A stretch of 15,798 nucleotides of DNA from UBA4923 sp964606165 (GTDB lineage Bacteria; Bacillota; Clostridia; Saccharofermentanales; DTU023). The translations under genes and the position numbers were made by a program. The stretch is taken from NCBI GenBank assembly GCA_964606165.1, contig CAZSFQ010000023.1:1-15798 (forward strand). The letters are read 5' to 3'. How positions within the stretch are numbered: the first letter of the stretch is position 1; every line of letters starts with the position of its first letter. This document shows, in pieces, positions 1 to 9,198 of this stretch. Under the pieces are notes generated by a model. That model worked only from the letters and a program-made list of their open reading frames with translations. It was not told the DNA's origin and searched no databases.

Positions 1-49
1 GATCGAACTCTTCTTTTGCTACGAAAGATTTATTGTGCTACCTCCCAAA

Positions 50-72
50 GACGGGTTCCGTCACGATTTTTT
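50..72 (+). terminator. Weak intrinsic terminator of an upstream gene
   Basis: A 5-bp stem GACGG/CCGTC (50–54 and 58–62) with a GTT loop is followed four bases later by six T residues (67–72). This fits a weak Rho-independent terminator for a gene left of the window. No coding sequence was recognised in positions 1–183. Confidence 0.4.
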
Positions 73-87
73 CACACGTTATGGGGG

Positions 88-118
88 TTGAAACACAACA
101 GCCGGCCTTTTTTATGTT
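88..118 (+). promoter_or_regulatory. Possible yajC promoter
   Basis: TTGAAA at 88–93 is a reasonable -35 box. The -10 is weak: TTATGT at 112–117 (18-base spacing) or TATGTT at 113–118 (19-base spacing). A 6-bp hairpin CCGGTC/GACCGG (132–137 and 144–149) sits in the presumed leader before the yajC ribosome binding site. It lacks a T tract, so it is unlikely to be a terminator. Confidence 0.28.
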
Positions 119-183
119 AAACTCATTCTGTCCGGTCTTCCAGGACCGGTCCAGATGAAAGATAGAATCCAAGGAGGATCGTT

Positions 184-534
184 ATGACCTTATTCCCATT
201 GTTACTGATGGCTGCCAGTTCGACAGAGGGGGAGCAGCAGTCCGGCGGAGCGCTCAGCCTGGTATACACCATGCTGCCTTTCATTTTAATCGTCGGTGTC
301 ATGTACTTTTTTACCATCCGCCCTCAGAAAAAGCGGGAGAAGAAACTGAAAGAGACGATCGCCTCAATGAGGCCAGGCGACAAGGTAATGTCCATCGGCG
401 GCATTGTCGGCCAGGTTGCCAACATTTCAGATGACGAAGTATCGATTTACACGAGCGGGGAGCGAACCATGCTGACTTTCAAAAAATCCGCGATCAGCAC
501 TGTTTTCCCCCGGGACACGGAAGTCGAAGGATAA
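184..534 (+). CDS. yajC: Preprotein translocase subunit YajC
   Basis: Small single-span membrane protein associated with the SecDF part of the Sec translocon, acting at the cytoplasmic membrane in protein export. The 116-residue product has a short N-terminus, one hydrophobic span at about residues 27–44 (LPFILIVGVMYFFTIRPQ), then the family's hallmark basic stretch RPQKKREKK (46–54). A small soluble domain follows with the typical MRPGDKVMSIGGIVGQV segment. Length and architecture match the family. The start is supported by AAGGAGG at 171–177, six bases upstream of the ATG. YajC is often encoded next to tgt or secDF, but neither is in this window; the gene is followed by a 157-base gap and then dnaG. 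Residues 1–26, Ser/Gly-rich and poorly conserved, carry no recognisable motif. Confidence 0.95.
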   Translation: MTLFPLLLMAASSTEGEQQSGGALSLVYTMLPFILIVGVMYFFTIRPQKKREKKLKETIASMRPGDKVMSIGGIVGQVANISDDEVSIYTSGERTMLTFKKSAISTVFPRDTEVEG

Positions 535-548
535 GCGAATCAAAAACC

Positions 549-566
549 ACCGGCCAGCTGGCCGGT
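549..566. other. Perfect palindrome between yajC and dnaG
   Basis: CCGGCCAGCTGGCCGG at 550–565 is a perfect 16-base palindrome, extended by an A–T pair. Read on the minus strand it is followed by TGGTTTTTG, as a terminator would be; on the plus strand no T tract follows. It may end yajC transcription or be a protein binding site. No minus-strand gene is present here to need a terminator. Confidence 0.35.
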
Positions 567-623
567 TCAGGCAGCGGCGCGCGGCTTTCAGGTTGCGGGC
601 CGTTTTCGCGCGCAAAGATGGCG

Positions 624-629
624 TATAAT
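624..629 (+). promoter_or_regulatory. Promoter -10 box for the dnaG–rpoD operon
   Basis: A consensus TATAAT lies 62 bases upstream of the dnaG start. No good TTGACA-like -35 box sits at 16–18 bases (the region reads CGTTTTCG), so the promoter may be weak or activator-dependent. It is the only clear -10 in the gap between yajC and dnaG. Confidence 0.5.
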
Positions 630-691
630 ATATAAGGGAGTTTTTGCGGGCTTGATCTCACATAAAAGGAAAATTCAGGAGCAGGCTTTCG

Positions 692-2670
692 ATGGGGCTC
701 ATCTCTCGGCATAGTATCGACGCGGTGATTGAGGCCAACGATATTGTTGATGTCGTGTCTTCCTACGTCCGCCTTGAGAAAAAAAGCGCCCTCAACCTCT
801 TCGGTCTCTGCCCCTTCCATGAGGAGAAGACAGCCTCCTTCAGCGTTTCGCCAGGCAAGCAGATCTTCTACTGTTTTGGTTGCCAGAAGGGCGGCAATGT
901 TATCAAATTCATCCAGGAGATCGAGCGCCTGTCCTATCCGGAAGCCATACGCCTCCTGGCTGACCGGGCCGGGGTGGTCATTGAGGAAAGCGAAGACAGC
1001 AAGTGGAAAGAGCGGTTTGAAAGGCAGAATCTGGCCTATGAGGCCATGCGGGAGGCAGCCCGCTTCTTCTACTCGGTCCTGGAGGGCCCCACCGGCGTGC
1101 AAGCCCGCGACTATCTGGCCGAGCGAAGTATCGGAAGATCTTTGTACAGGAAATATGGCTTGGGTTTCTCCCCTTGGGGAAGGTCGGATCTCTACCGAGC
1201 CCTGCGTGATAAAAATATCTCTGACCAGGCCATGTTGGATGGGGGCCTGATCAGACAGGCGGGCAGGGAGGACTATTATGACTTCTTCCACCAGCGTGTC
1301 ATGTTTCCTATCATGGACACTTCCGGCCGTGTTCTGGCCTTCGGCGGCCGCGCGATAACCGGTGACGGACCCAAATACATCAACTCGCCGGAAACTTATA
1401 TCTATCAAAAAGGCAAACATTTGTTTGGAATGCCGCAGGCGGTAAAAACTTCAAGCAAATACTGGTTCCTGGTTGAAGGATATACAGATGTCTTAGCTTT
1501 GGCAAAAGCAGGACTGGACAACGTGACCGCGCCGCTCGGGACCGCTTTGACCGCCAACCAGGCTCAGGCGATCAGACGCTATGTCAACACAGTCCATATC
1601 CTGATGGATAATGACCAGGCGGGGAGAGAGGCCAGTCTGCGTTCTGGAGAGATTCTTCAGAAAGCAGGCCTGTCGGCCCGCTATATTTTGCTGGACGGCG
1701 CCAAGGATCCCGACGATTACCTCAGCCGTTATGGGAAAGAACGCCTTGCGGTGGTTCTCCAGGACACCCTGGACCGCTCGGGTTACCGGCTTGCTGTTCT
1801 AAAACAGGATTATCAGGCGGATCCGTCGATCAAGGAAAACGAATACCGTGACCAGGCGCTCGATCTCCTGGCAGAGGAGCCGGACAGTACAAAAAGGGAA
1901 ATCTACGGTGGTCAAATCGCGAGGGAACTGCAAATAAGCCATCGGGCAGTGGGTGAGGAAATAGAGAGAAGACGCGGCATGCGAACAGGGGGGAAAAAAG
2001 GCCGGGACGCAACAGGCGACCGGCTGCGCAAAGTGCCTGCCAGGATGAAAAAGCTGCGTCCTTCCTTTTACAGTGACGATGAGGTGACCCTGCTGATGAT
2101 GCTGGCCAATAATAACAAGACAGCCCGCGTCCGGCTAGGTATTGATGAAAAGAGCATTGCGGCTTACACCATCAACAAGGAAGTCCGCGCTTTCCTGTCC
2201 TCCGACCCTGTCCGGGCACCTTTGGGACCCCATGATTTTACGGCCGGGCCCATGCGGCAAATAGCCGTTCAGGCGATTGAAGAAGCCAGGGAAGGAAGAT
2301 TGACACTGGCTGGTTTGCACTCTATAGTCGATAGTATTCTGGCAACCGAAACGGAAGCGGATGAAAAGCAAAGCCGCGGTCTTGCTCTGGATCCGGACAA
2401 GATTCATACCGTGATCCAGCAGCAGTTCCAGGAAATGAGCGGAAGCCAGCTGGCGCCGGAACCCGAAAGAGAAGAAGTTATTTTTGAGCAGAAACTTTCC
2501 CAGCGCCGCCTGTCCGGCTGGAGGCGCGAGGCCTCACTGCTGAATCAAAAAGCGCGAAAGCTGGAACTGGAAGGTTCAGAGGAAGAAGCAGGAAGCTACT
2601 ACGCAAGGGCTGCCGATCTGGTGACGGCAGCGGATACATTCAGAATGATTATACAAGGAGATAACCGATC

Positions 2671-2674
<4 letters not shown>
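692..2674 (+). CDS. dnaG: DNA primase DnaG
   Basis: Synthesises the RNA primers used at the replication fork, working with the replicative helicase. The 660-residue product has all three expected regions. First is an N-terminal zinc-binding domain with a CHC2-type ligand set C40, H43, C61 and C64. Next is a catalytic core with the TOPRIM glutamate motif EGYTD (262–266) and the metal-binding MDND (305–308). Last is a helical C-terminal region of roughly residues 430–660, where helicase binding is expected. It is somewhat longer than typical DnaG proteins, mostly in that C-terminal region. AGGAG at 677–681, ten bases upstream, supports the ATG. The TGA stop overlaps the GTG start of rpoD (GTGA), so the two are probably translationally coupled, the usual dnaG–rpoD pairing. 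Confidence 0.98.
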
Positions 2675-4141
<1,467 letters not shown>

Positions 4142-4170
<29 letters not shown>

Positions 4171-4879
4171 TTCTTCTCTAAAAAAGAGCGCCAGACTGAG
4201 ACTGCTGGCTGTACTGGTCCGCCAGGTCTCCTGCCGGCGGCTGGTCGATATCGGCAGTGATCACGCGTCGGTTCCCCTCGCGCTCCTCAGGGAGGGCTGC
4301 TGCCAATCAGTATTGGTCACCGATATCCGCCAGGGACCGCTTTCGGTTGCCACGCGCCGGGCCTTGGAAGAGGGTCGGGGAGAAGAGTTTCAAACGAAAC
4401 GAACGGACGGGCTCGACGGAATCACATTGGAAAAAGACGATGTCCTGCTGATCAGCGGTCTGGGCGGGGATACCATTGCCGGTATCCTTGAAAGTCAGCC
4501 AGTCCAGGTCCTGATCCCTAAAAGGATCATTGTCCAGCCGCAAAGCAAAGAAGAAATTGTCCGTTCCGCCTTCATGAGAACCGGCCTGGCCATCACGGAC
4601 GAGCAGTGTGTCGAAGACAGGGGCCGGCTTTATCTTGTTATGATTTCCGACCGCCTGACTTTCAGGCCCGTGCAAATGAATGACCTCGAACTTTATTTCG
4701 GTCCGGTCATCCTGTCCCGGATGGCAAAGGCGGAAAAAGAGCCGCTCCTTCACAAATACCTGGCTGAACGGATCCGGCGGCTCAAAAAGCAAGCTGCTTA
4801 CGACCGGGCATCAGCCAAACTGTTACAGGCGTTTGAACAGAGCTTCCCCATTTCGTATAATAGACAGGATCAATACTGA
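4142..4879 (+). CDS. trmK: tRNA (adenine-22 N1) methyltransferase TrmK
   Basis: S-adenosylmethionine-dependent enzyme that makes m1A at position 22 of certain tRNAs, acting in the cytoplasm. The sequence shows the SAM-binding motif VDIGSDHASVP (about 35–45), the acidic TDI of the second strand, a GLGGDTI segment, and IIVQPQSKEE typical of the TrmK family. Length (about 245) fits. The start is either GTG at 4142 or GTG at 4154; both lie inside the end of rpoD, so the gene is coupled to it. The usual Gram-positive order rpoD–trmK is kept, but the NIF3-like partner gene often found next is replaced here by rnpB. The tRNA-Leu gene in this window carries an A at position 22 by my alignment, so it could be a substrate. 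The last 47 bases contain the rnpB promoter. Confidence 0.93.
4833..4861 (+). promoter_or_regulatory. Strong rnpB promoter inside trmK
   Basis: TTGAAC at 4833–4838 and a perfect TATAAT at 4856–4861 are separated by exactly 17 bases. Transcription would start near 4868, about ten bases before the predicted 5' end of RNase P RNA. The whole promoter lies inside the last codons of trmK, so the two functions share sequence. Confidence 0.8.
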
Positions 4880-5212
4880 GCCAGCCGGGTGACCGCGGTG
4901 CCATTCCGAAAGGAAGGCGCTGAGGAAAGTCCGGGCTCCCAGGGCAGGATGCCGGCTAACGGCCGGTGAAGGCGACTTCAAGGACAGTGCAACAGAAAGA
5001 GACAGCCGGATTCGTCCGGTAACGGTGGAAAGGTGAGGTAAGAGCTCACCGGTGCCGCGGCGACGCGGCAGCCATGCAAACCCCATCCGGAGCAACGCCG
5101 TGGAGGAACAACTGTCGCCCGCAGGTTCCATGGAGGCGGCTTGAGCCTTTCGGCAACGAAAGGTCGAGATAAATGGTCATCCAAGACAGAACCCGGCTTA
5201 CAGGCTGGCTCA
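4878..5212 (+). ncRNA. rnpB: RNase P RNA (class A)
   Basis: Catalytic RNA of ribonuclease P, which trims the 5' ends of tRNA precursors. Conserved blocks are unmistakable: GAGGAAAGTCCGGGCTCC at about 4922–4939, GACAGTGCAACAGAAAGAGA near 4983, GGTAAGAGCTCACCG near 5037, CAAACCCCATCCGGAGCAA near 5077, and ACAGAACCCGGCTTA at 5187–5201. The ends pair perfectly (TGAGCCAGCC 4877–4886 with GGCTGGCTCA 5203–5212), forming helix P1, which sets the boundaries. A GGT at 5124–5126 sits where class A RNAs pair with the tRNA CCA end. The layout matches the ancestral class A form (Escherichia type), not the class B form of Bacillus. The 5' end overlaps the trmK stop codon, and no T-tract terminator separates it from the next gene. 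Confidence 0.97.
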
Positions 5213-5237
5213 GCTGATTGATCATCAGGAGAAATTT

Positions 5238-7970
5238 ATGAAGAGCCTGCCGCAAGGCACCTTTACCCTTGAAAGAGAAAAGAGACCTTTCTGGAATAAC
5301 AAGGGGCTTGCCCTCATGTCCTTTGTCATTCCTTTTGCCATACTGGGGATTGCCTACGGCGCCTTGCAAGTGTTCCCTTTTGGCGGACGCCACATACTTA
5401 CGGTCGACCTCTTCCACCAGTACGCCCCCTTCCTCGCCCTTTTGCGCGACAAGCTTCTTTCAGCAAGCTCCCTGTTCTACACGGGCATTCCAGGCCTTGG
5501 AACGAATTTCTATGTCCTCTTTGCCTATTACCTGGCCAGTCCCTTCAATCTGCTCCTGCTCTTTTTTCCTGCAGCTTACCTGACCGAGGCCGTTTATGTC
5601 ATCACCCTGATCAAAATCGGCTGCGCCGGGATGGCCTTTTTCTATTACCTCCGCGTCAGTTTCCGGCGGCGCGGCGCGCTCGCGGTTGCCTTTTCATCCT
5701 TTTACGCCCTGTCGGGCTTCGTCATTGCTTACTCCTGGAACATCATGTGGCTGGACACCTTGATCTTCCTGCCCCTTGTCCTGCTGGCCCTGGTCCGCCA
5801 GGTCAGGGACAAGAAGTGGCTGCTATACCCCCTGTCACTCGCTTTATTGCTTGTGACAAATTATTATCTCGCGTTTTTTGCCTGCCTCTTTCTGGCCCTC
5901 TACTACCCGGTCATCCTTTTTCGCTATACCCGCGACAGGCAGCCGCTTGAAAGACTTAAAGCATTTGGCACAACCGCCGGCCTGACCCTGATCGGCACCG
6001 CCCTTTCCGCCGTCCTGATTTATCCCGTCTACCGGTCGCTCGCCATCACTTCTGCCGCGGGTGACCGCTTCCCCGAAACAGTTGAGCTTCTGGGACGGCC
6101 TCTTGCCTACCTGGGCCAGCTCTTTCCCTTCCTGCAGCCGACTGTCCGCTCGGGCTCGCCCAACCTCTACTGCGGCCTGCCGGTCCTGCTCCTTTTGCCT
6201 GTCTTTTTCCTTTCCGGCCGAATCCGGTTGCGCGAGAAAATTCTGAACGGCCTGCTGCTGCTAATTCTCTTCTTGTCTTTTGACATCAACGTCCTCAATT
6301 TTCTATGGCATGGCATGCATTACCCCAATCAGCTGCCCTACCGTTTTTCTTTCGTAGTCATCCTGCTCCTTCTGACCCTGGCCTACGACGGCCTCAGATC
6401 CATGCGTGAGTTCCGGCCGGCCGAAGTCGGACTGCTTGGTCTCAGCCTCACCCTGGTCATTCCCATCGTCGCCTCGATAGAACCCGACATCAAGCTGTCA
6501 GCTTGGACCCAGTGGGGCGCGATCGGCTTCATGGCTGTCTACACCCTTATTTTCTCAAGCTTTCGAACCCGGAAATACAAGGGACGGATCCAGGTCAATA
6601 TCCTGATTGCCGTCATGCTTTTGGAAATCGTTCTGTCAACTTTTTCGGGACTCTATCATATGGACCGTAATGAATATTATGGGAACCGCGACAGCTATTC
6701 GGCGGGGGATACGGTCCATTCCATCCGCCAGGCGATCAGCCAGGTCGACAAACTCAACCAGGGTGATGATTTCTACCGGCTTGAGCTGCGGCCCCACAAG
6801 ACTTCGAATGATCCCGCCCTTTACGGATACCGCGGGCTGTCCTTGTTCGCTTCGACCTCTCCGGGTGATCCGGTCTCGTTTTTTAAAGGCTTTGGCTTCC
6901 AAAATAATGGGATCAACAGCTACCAGTACCGGGGGGCCACCCTCTTCAGTGAGGCTTTGTTCGGAATACGCTACGTGATCCTTCGGGAGAATACAGGCCT
7001 TGATGAGTCGGCGCGTCAGCTTGTTCTTGGCAATGAGCTGATCTCTGTCTATGAGAATCCTTATAGTTTTCCCTTTGCCTTCACCGTCGATCGCGGCATC
7101 CAGGGCTATTCAGGCACCAGTACGAACTCCTTCAGCAACCAGGACAATTTTGCCGCCGGACTTTTCGGCATGGAGGCGGATCTCTTTGAGGAGCTAAGGC
7201 ATGATGGGCTTGAGGGAGCTGATCTCAGCTCTTCAGGCTCCGCCCTGTTCCGATTCACCAAATCCGCGCAAGTCCCGTCTGCGGAGCAGGCGGTCATCTG
7301 GACCGCCCGGCAGACAGGACCCCATTACCTGAGCCTGGATATGCGCGGCCATGACACGGACAGCCTTGAGCTTGTCGCTGACGGAACGAGTGTTAAGGTG
7401 GACGGAAAGAAAAAGGGCGTCATAGAGCTGGGCAGCCTCATTGAAGGCAGCGAGATCCGTTTGACGGTCCAGTTCGCGGACACGGCTCCTGAATCGGGGT
7501 CATTTGAGGCGCGTGTTTCCTCTTTGGATCTGAATGTCATGCAGACGCTGTCCCTTGAGGCCAAAAGCCGGGGTATTGAAGACTTGACCATGAAGGAAGA
7601 TCACTTCTTTGGCGAAATCACGGCCAAAGAAGAAAGCCTTTTGCTGGTCACCGTGCCCTACGACCCCGGATGGAAAGCCTATGTGGACGGGGAGCCCGTC
7701 GCCATCCAGACAGTTGACCGCGCCCTCATGGCAATCCCCCTTGATGCCGGCCGCCACCATGTCTTTTTCGCATTTCTCCCGGTTGGCTTCCACGAGGGGC
7801 TCCTGGTGTCCCTGACCGCCCTTTTTGTCATTCTTCTCATAGGGGGAGTGAAGTTGGCGGTGAGAGCCTATCAAAAAGCAGGTGCCGGCAGAACTGACGG
7901 GAAGACAATAGAAGAAGGGGAGGACCCTGGAATTGTGACCCTGAATACGCCCGGTCCGGATCCTGCATGA
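5238..7970 (+). CDS. YfhO-family polytopic membrane protein
   Basis: Large integral membrane protein of the YfhO family, which in Gram-positives is linked to glycosylation of cell-surface polymers such as lipoteichoic acid (a GT-C-like fold). The substrate cannot be read from this sequence. The 910 residues start with a cytoplasmic basic stretch. Many hydrophobic spans follow over about residues 23–480, with the family signatures TVDLFHQYAPF (about 56–66) and LGTNFYVLFAYYLASPFNLL (about 85–104). A large extracellular region (about 485–840) has YfhO-typical VTVPYDPGWKAYVDGEPV, and a final span lies near 850–875 before a polar tail. AGGAG at 5227–5231 supports the ATG. It begins 25 bases after rnpB without a visible terminator, so some transcription may read through from the rnpB promoter. 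No separate promoter was recognised. Confidence 0.9.
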   Translation: MKSLPQGTFTLEREKRPFWNNKGLALMSFVIPFAILGIAYGALQVFPFGGRHILTVDLFHQYAPFLALLRDKLLSASSLFYTGIPGLGTNFYVLFAYYLASPFNLLLLFFPAAYLTEAVYVITLIKIGCAGMAFFYYLRVSFRRRGALAVAFSSFYALSGFVIAYSWNIMWLDTLIFLPLVLLALVRQVRDKKWLLYPLSLALLLVTNYYLAFFACLFLALYYPVILFRYTRDRQPLERLKAFGTTAGLTLIGTALSAVLIYPVYRSLAITSAAGDRFPETVELLGRPLAYLGQLFPFLQPTVRSGSPNLYCGLPVLLLLPVFFLSGRIRLREKILNGLLLLILFLSFDINVLNFLWHGMHYPNQLPYRFSFVVILLLLTLAYDGLRSMREFRPAEVGLLGLSLTLVIPIVASIEPDIKLSAWTQWGAIGFMAVYTLIFSSFRTRKYKGRIQVNILIAVMLLEIVLSTFSGLYHMDRNEYYGNRDSYSAGDTVHSIRQAISQVDKLNQGDDFYRLELRPHKTSNDPALYGYRGLSLFASTSPGDPVSFFKGFGFQNNGINSYQYRGATLFSEALFGIRYVILRENTGLDESARQLVLGNELISVYENPYSFPFAFTVDRGIQGYSGTSTNSFSNQDNFAAGLFGMEADLFEELRHDGLEGADLSSSGSALFRFTKSAQVPSAEQAVIWTARQTGPHYLSLDMRGHDTDSLELVADGTSVKVDGKKKGVIELGSLIEGSEIRLTVQFADTAPESGSFEARVSSLDLNVMQTLSLEAKSRGIEDLTMKEDHFFGEITAKEESLLLVTVPYDPGWKAYVDGEPVAIQTVDRALMAIPLDAGRHHVFFAFLPVGFHEGLLVSLTALFVILLIGGVKLAVRAYQKAGAGRTDGKTIEEGEDPGIVTLNTPGPDPA

Positions 7971-8018
7971 TATGATCACGACAGACGGATGGAGACGACG
8001 ACGAAAGGGAGTGGTCTC

Positions 8019-8396
8019 ATGAAAGAAGTCAAATTCTACTATTGCCAGGACGGCGATAAACTTGTCTACATGCTGAATGAGGGAACGGGCAAAATGTCAT
8101 GCTGTGGTGAGCCCATGTCTCTCCTCCACCCCGGGACAATTGACACCATGGAGGATAAACATATTCCACAGATCAGCCGGGAAGCCGGCATGGTTCATGT
8201 CGTGATCGGGAAAGAGAAGCACCCTATGACTGAGGAACGTTACATTGCTTTTATTGCGGCGGTCCAGGGTGACAGGGTCCAGTTTGTGCATCTGCATCCG
8301 GGGGATGAGCCCAAAGCGTCATTTCACGCAGAGGAAGGTCCCGTGCAGGTTTATGGCTTTTGCAACCTGCATGGGTTGTGGAGGACGGAAGCTTAG
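8019..8396 (+). CDS. Desulfoferrodoxin / superoxide reductase-like protein, degenerate metal sites
   Basis: Resembles desulfoferrodoxin, the non-haem iron superoxide reductase of anaerobes, over its full 125 residues. Recognisable are CCGEPMSLL (28–36), DKHIP (46–50), KHPMTEERYI (67–76), HLHPGDEPKASF (91–102) and FCNLHGLW (114–121). Against the classical family, from remembered sequences, the N-terminal rubredoxin-like site keeps C9, C28 and C29 but has no second Cys of the first CxxC pair (residue 12 is Gly). In the active iron site H48, H68, C115 and H118 are present, but the fourth equatorial His is Arg (R74), and the Glu before the active-site Lys is Asp46. It may therefore be altered in metal binding or activity. 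The ATG at 8019 is preferred over the ATG at 7989, being preceded by AAAGGGAG and matching the family N-terminus. Confidence 0.85.
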   Translation: MKEVKFYYCQDGDKLVYMLNEGTGKMSCCGEPMSLLHPGTIDTMEDKHIPQISREAGMVHVVIGKEKHPMTEERYIAFIAAVQGDRVQFVHLHPGDEPKASFHAEEGPVQVYGFCNLHGLWRTEA

Positions 8397-8421
8397 CGGA
8401 TCACAGCTTGACTAAGGCAGG

Positions 8422-8450
8422 GGCGGGCGCTTTGGGTGTCCGCCTTTGTT
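8422..8450 (+). terminator. Intrinsic terminator after the desulfoferrodoxin-like gene
   Basis: GGCGGGCGC (8422–8430) pairs with GTGTCCGCC (8436–8444), nine pairs including two G–U, with a five-base loop. TTTGTT follows. It lies 25 bases past the stop codon at 8396. Its right arm overlaps the 46-base repeat described separately. Confidence 0.5.
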
Positions 8451-8483
8451 CGCCACGGATTGAAGAAGCTGTTCTTTTTCCTT
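8438..8483 (-). repeat. 46-base direct repeat, copy A
   Basis: Matches 9195–9240 at 41 of 46 positions in the same orientation. Read on the minus strand, both copies encode KE(K/N)EQLLQSVAN(K/N)GG in frame, and all five differences fall at third codon positions. The two copies flank the antitoxin and decayed toxin genes. Confidence 0.85.
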
Positions 8484-8568
8484 AGCGTCGGCCATTAGTC
8501 TGCGCTTGATGATGACCTTCTTTTCCAGCAACCGGTTGAAGGTATCTGCGCCCTCTTTCATAATTATA

Positions 8569-8627
8569 TTCGTGCAAATCATTGCGATTTTCGTGCAAAG
8601 TGTATATAATAATGACACCAGCACGAA
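8569..8627 (+). promoter_or_regulatory. Operator half-sites of the antitoxin gene
   Basis: TTCGTGCAAA occurs twice in direct orientation (8569–8578 and 8590–8599), 21 bases apart, about two helical turns. The inverted form GCACGAA lies at 8621–8627, 31 bases further on, just before the ribosome binding site. The middle copy lies between the -35 and -10 boxes. Antitoxins of this ribbon-helix-helix family repress their own promoters at such repeated sites; that these are DinJ-type binding sites is inferred. Confidence 0.6.
8582..8610 (+). promoter_or_regulatory. Promoter of the antitoxin gene
   Basis: TTGCGA at 8582–8587 and consensus TATAAT at 8605–8610 are separated by exactly 17 bases, 30 bases upstream of the antitoxin ATG. 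A start near 8617 would leave a leader of about 24 bases. Confidence 0.75.
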
Positions 8628-8640
8628 AGGAGATGATTGC

Positions 8641-8919
8641 ATGGCTAGCCAAACCAAAAACATCAGCATTCGCATGGATGCTGATTTGAAAGCCCAGGCC
8701 GACGCGCTGTTCAGCGAACTCGGCATGAACCTGTCCACCGCCTTCAATATTTTTGTGCGGCAGTCGCTCCGCGAGGGGAAAATTCCGTTTGACATTTCGC
8801 TGAGCCAACCCAACAAGGAGACAATTGCCGCAATGCTCGAGGCGGCAAGGATAGCGAAAGACCCGTCCGTTAAAGGCTACAATGACCTGGACGAGTTGTT
8901 CGCCGACCTTAAAAAATGA
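8641..8919 (+). CDS. RelB/DinJ-family antitoxin
   Basis: Antitoxin component of a type II toxin–antitoxin module. The 92 residues open with a ribbon-helix-helix DNA-binding region (NISIRMDADLKAQADALF, about 7–24, then ELGMNLSTAFNIFVRQSLRE), diagnostic of the RelB/DinJ family. The C-terminal half, about 55–92, is the part expected to wrap the toxin. It ends in DLDELFADLKK, as commonly seen in DinJ proteins. AAAGGAG at 8626–8632, eight bases upstream, supports the ATG. Its TGA overlaps an ATG in the classic ATGA arrangement with the downstream yafQ-type toxin, but that toxin is broken, so this looks like an orphan antitoxin. Its own promoter with repeated operator half-sites is intact. It may still act as a repressor or neutralise a related toxin elsewhere in the genome. 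Confidence 0.92.
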   Translation: MASQTKNISIRMDADLKAQADALFSELGMNLSTAFNIFVRQSLREGKIPFDISLSQPNKETIAAMLEAARIAKDPSVKGYNDLDELFADLKK

Positions 8920-9093
8920 GAGAAACCAAGCTGACGGTCAAACTCACCACTCAGTTCAAAAAAGATTACAAGCTGGCTATGAAGCGCCGCCTGGACATCG
9001 AACTGCTGGACACCAATATTGCCAAGCCCGCCGACCGTACCAACTGATCTACATTACTTTGCGGATCCGCCACCGGACCCCACGTCACTCATC
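8916..9093 (+). pseudogene. Decayed YafQ/RelE-type mRNA interferase toxin
   Basis: The ATG at 8916 overlaps the antitoxin stop by four bases, the usual antitoxin–toxin coupling. The first frame encodes 43 residues with LTTQFKKDYKLAMKRRLDIE, matching the N-terminus of YafQ-like toxins, then stops at 9045. From 9044 a shifted frame continues with LIYITLRIRHRTPRHS, resembling the C-terminal (D/W)LLIY…RTGTHS of the family. The middle part, with the DHxLxG and EPDW region and catalytic residues, is missing. Full-length family members are about 90 residues, so an internal deletion with a frameshift has destroyed the toxin. The remaining reading frame is unlikely to make an active protein. Assignment rests on motif memory. 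Confidence 0.78.
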
Positions 9094-9154
9094 CTGCAGG
9101 AGCACCCCCTCAAGTTCTTATGTCCTGGAGGCCGATGTTCTGGCGGCTAACATG

Positions 9155-9198
9155 AAAAGAGGCTGTCCCTCAACACCTTACAGTTTTTGAGACAGTCC
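9155..9198 (-). terminator. Terminator of the response regulator–kinase–pseudouridine synthase operon
   Basis: On the minus strand GGACTGTCTCAA (9198–9187) can pair imperfectly with TTGAGGGACAGCC (9173 down to 9161 or so), followed by TCTTTTC. The loop contains the TAA stop of the RluF-type gene. An alternative reading is a leftover terminal inverted repeat of a lost insertion sequence, since GAGACAGTCC-like ends are common there; no transposase is present. Confidence 0.5.

Larger units (their letters stand above)
8412..8561 (-). other. Possible remnant of a coding gene's C-terminus
   Basis: Read on the minus strand, 8561 to 8412 encodes 49 residues, with a middle FNRLLEKKVI and then EKEQLLQSVANKGG. 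The latter matches, at protein and DNA level, the end of the RluF-type synthase at 9178–9240. The ATG has no ribosome binding site and lies in the dinJ promoter region, so the segment is more likely a leftover 3' end than a working gene. The part before the repeat was not recognised. Confidence 0.25.

Noticed and set aside
494..1420. 308-codon open frame on the minus strand
   Set aside because: Lies antisense to dnaG, whose domains are unmistakable; no recognisable domain or ribosome binding site.
7989..8018. Upstream ATG for the desulfoferrodoxin-like gene
   Set aside because: The ten extra residues do not fit the family, and the better ribosome binding site precedes the ATG at 8019.
8412..8816. 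134-codon open frame on the minus strand
   Set aside because: Runs antisense through the antitoxin gene. Only its last part, the repeat-encoded peptide, is meaningful; that is reported separately.
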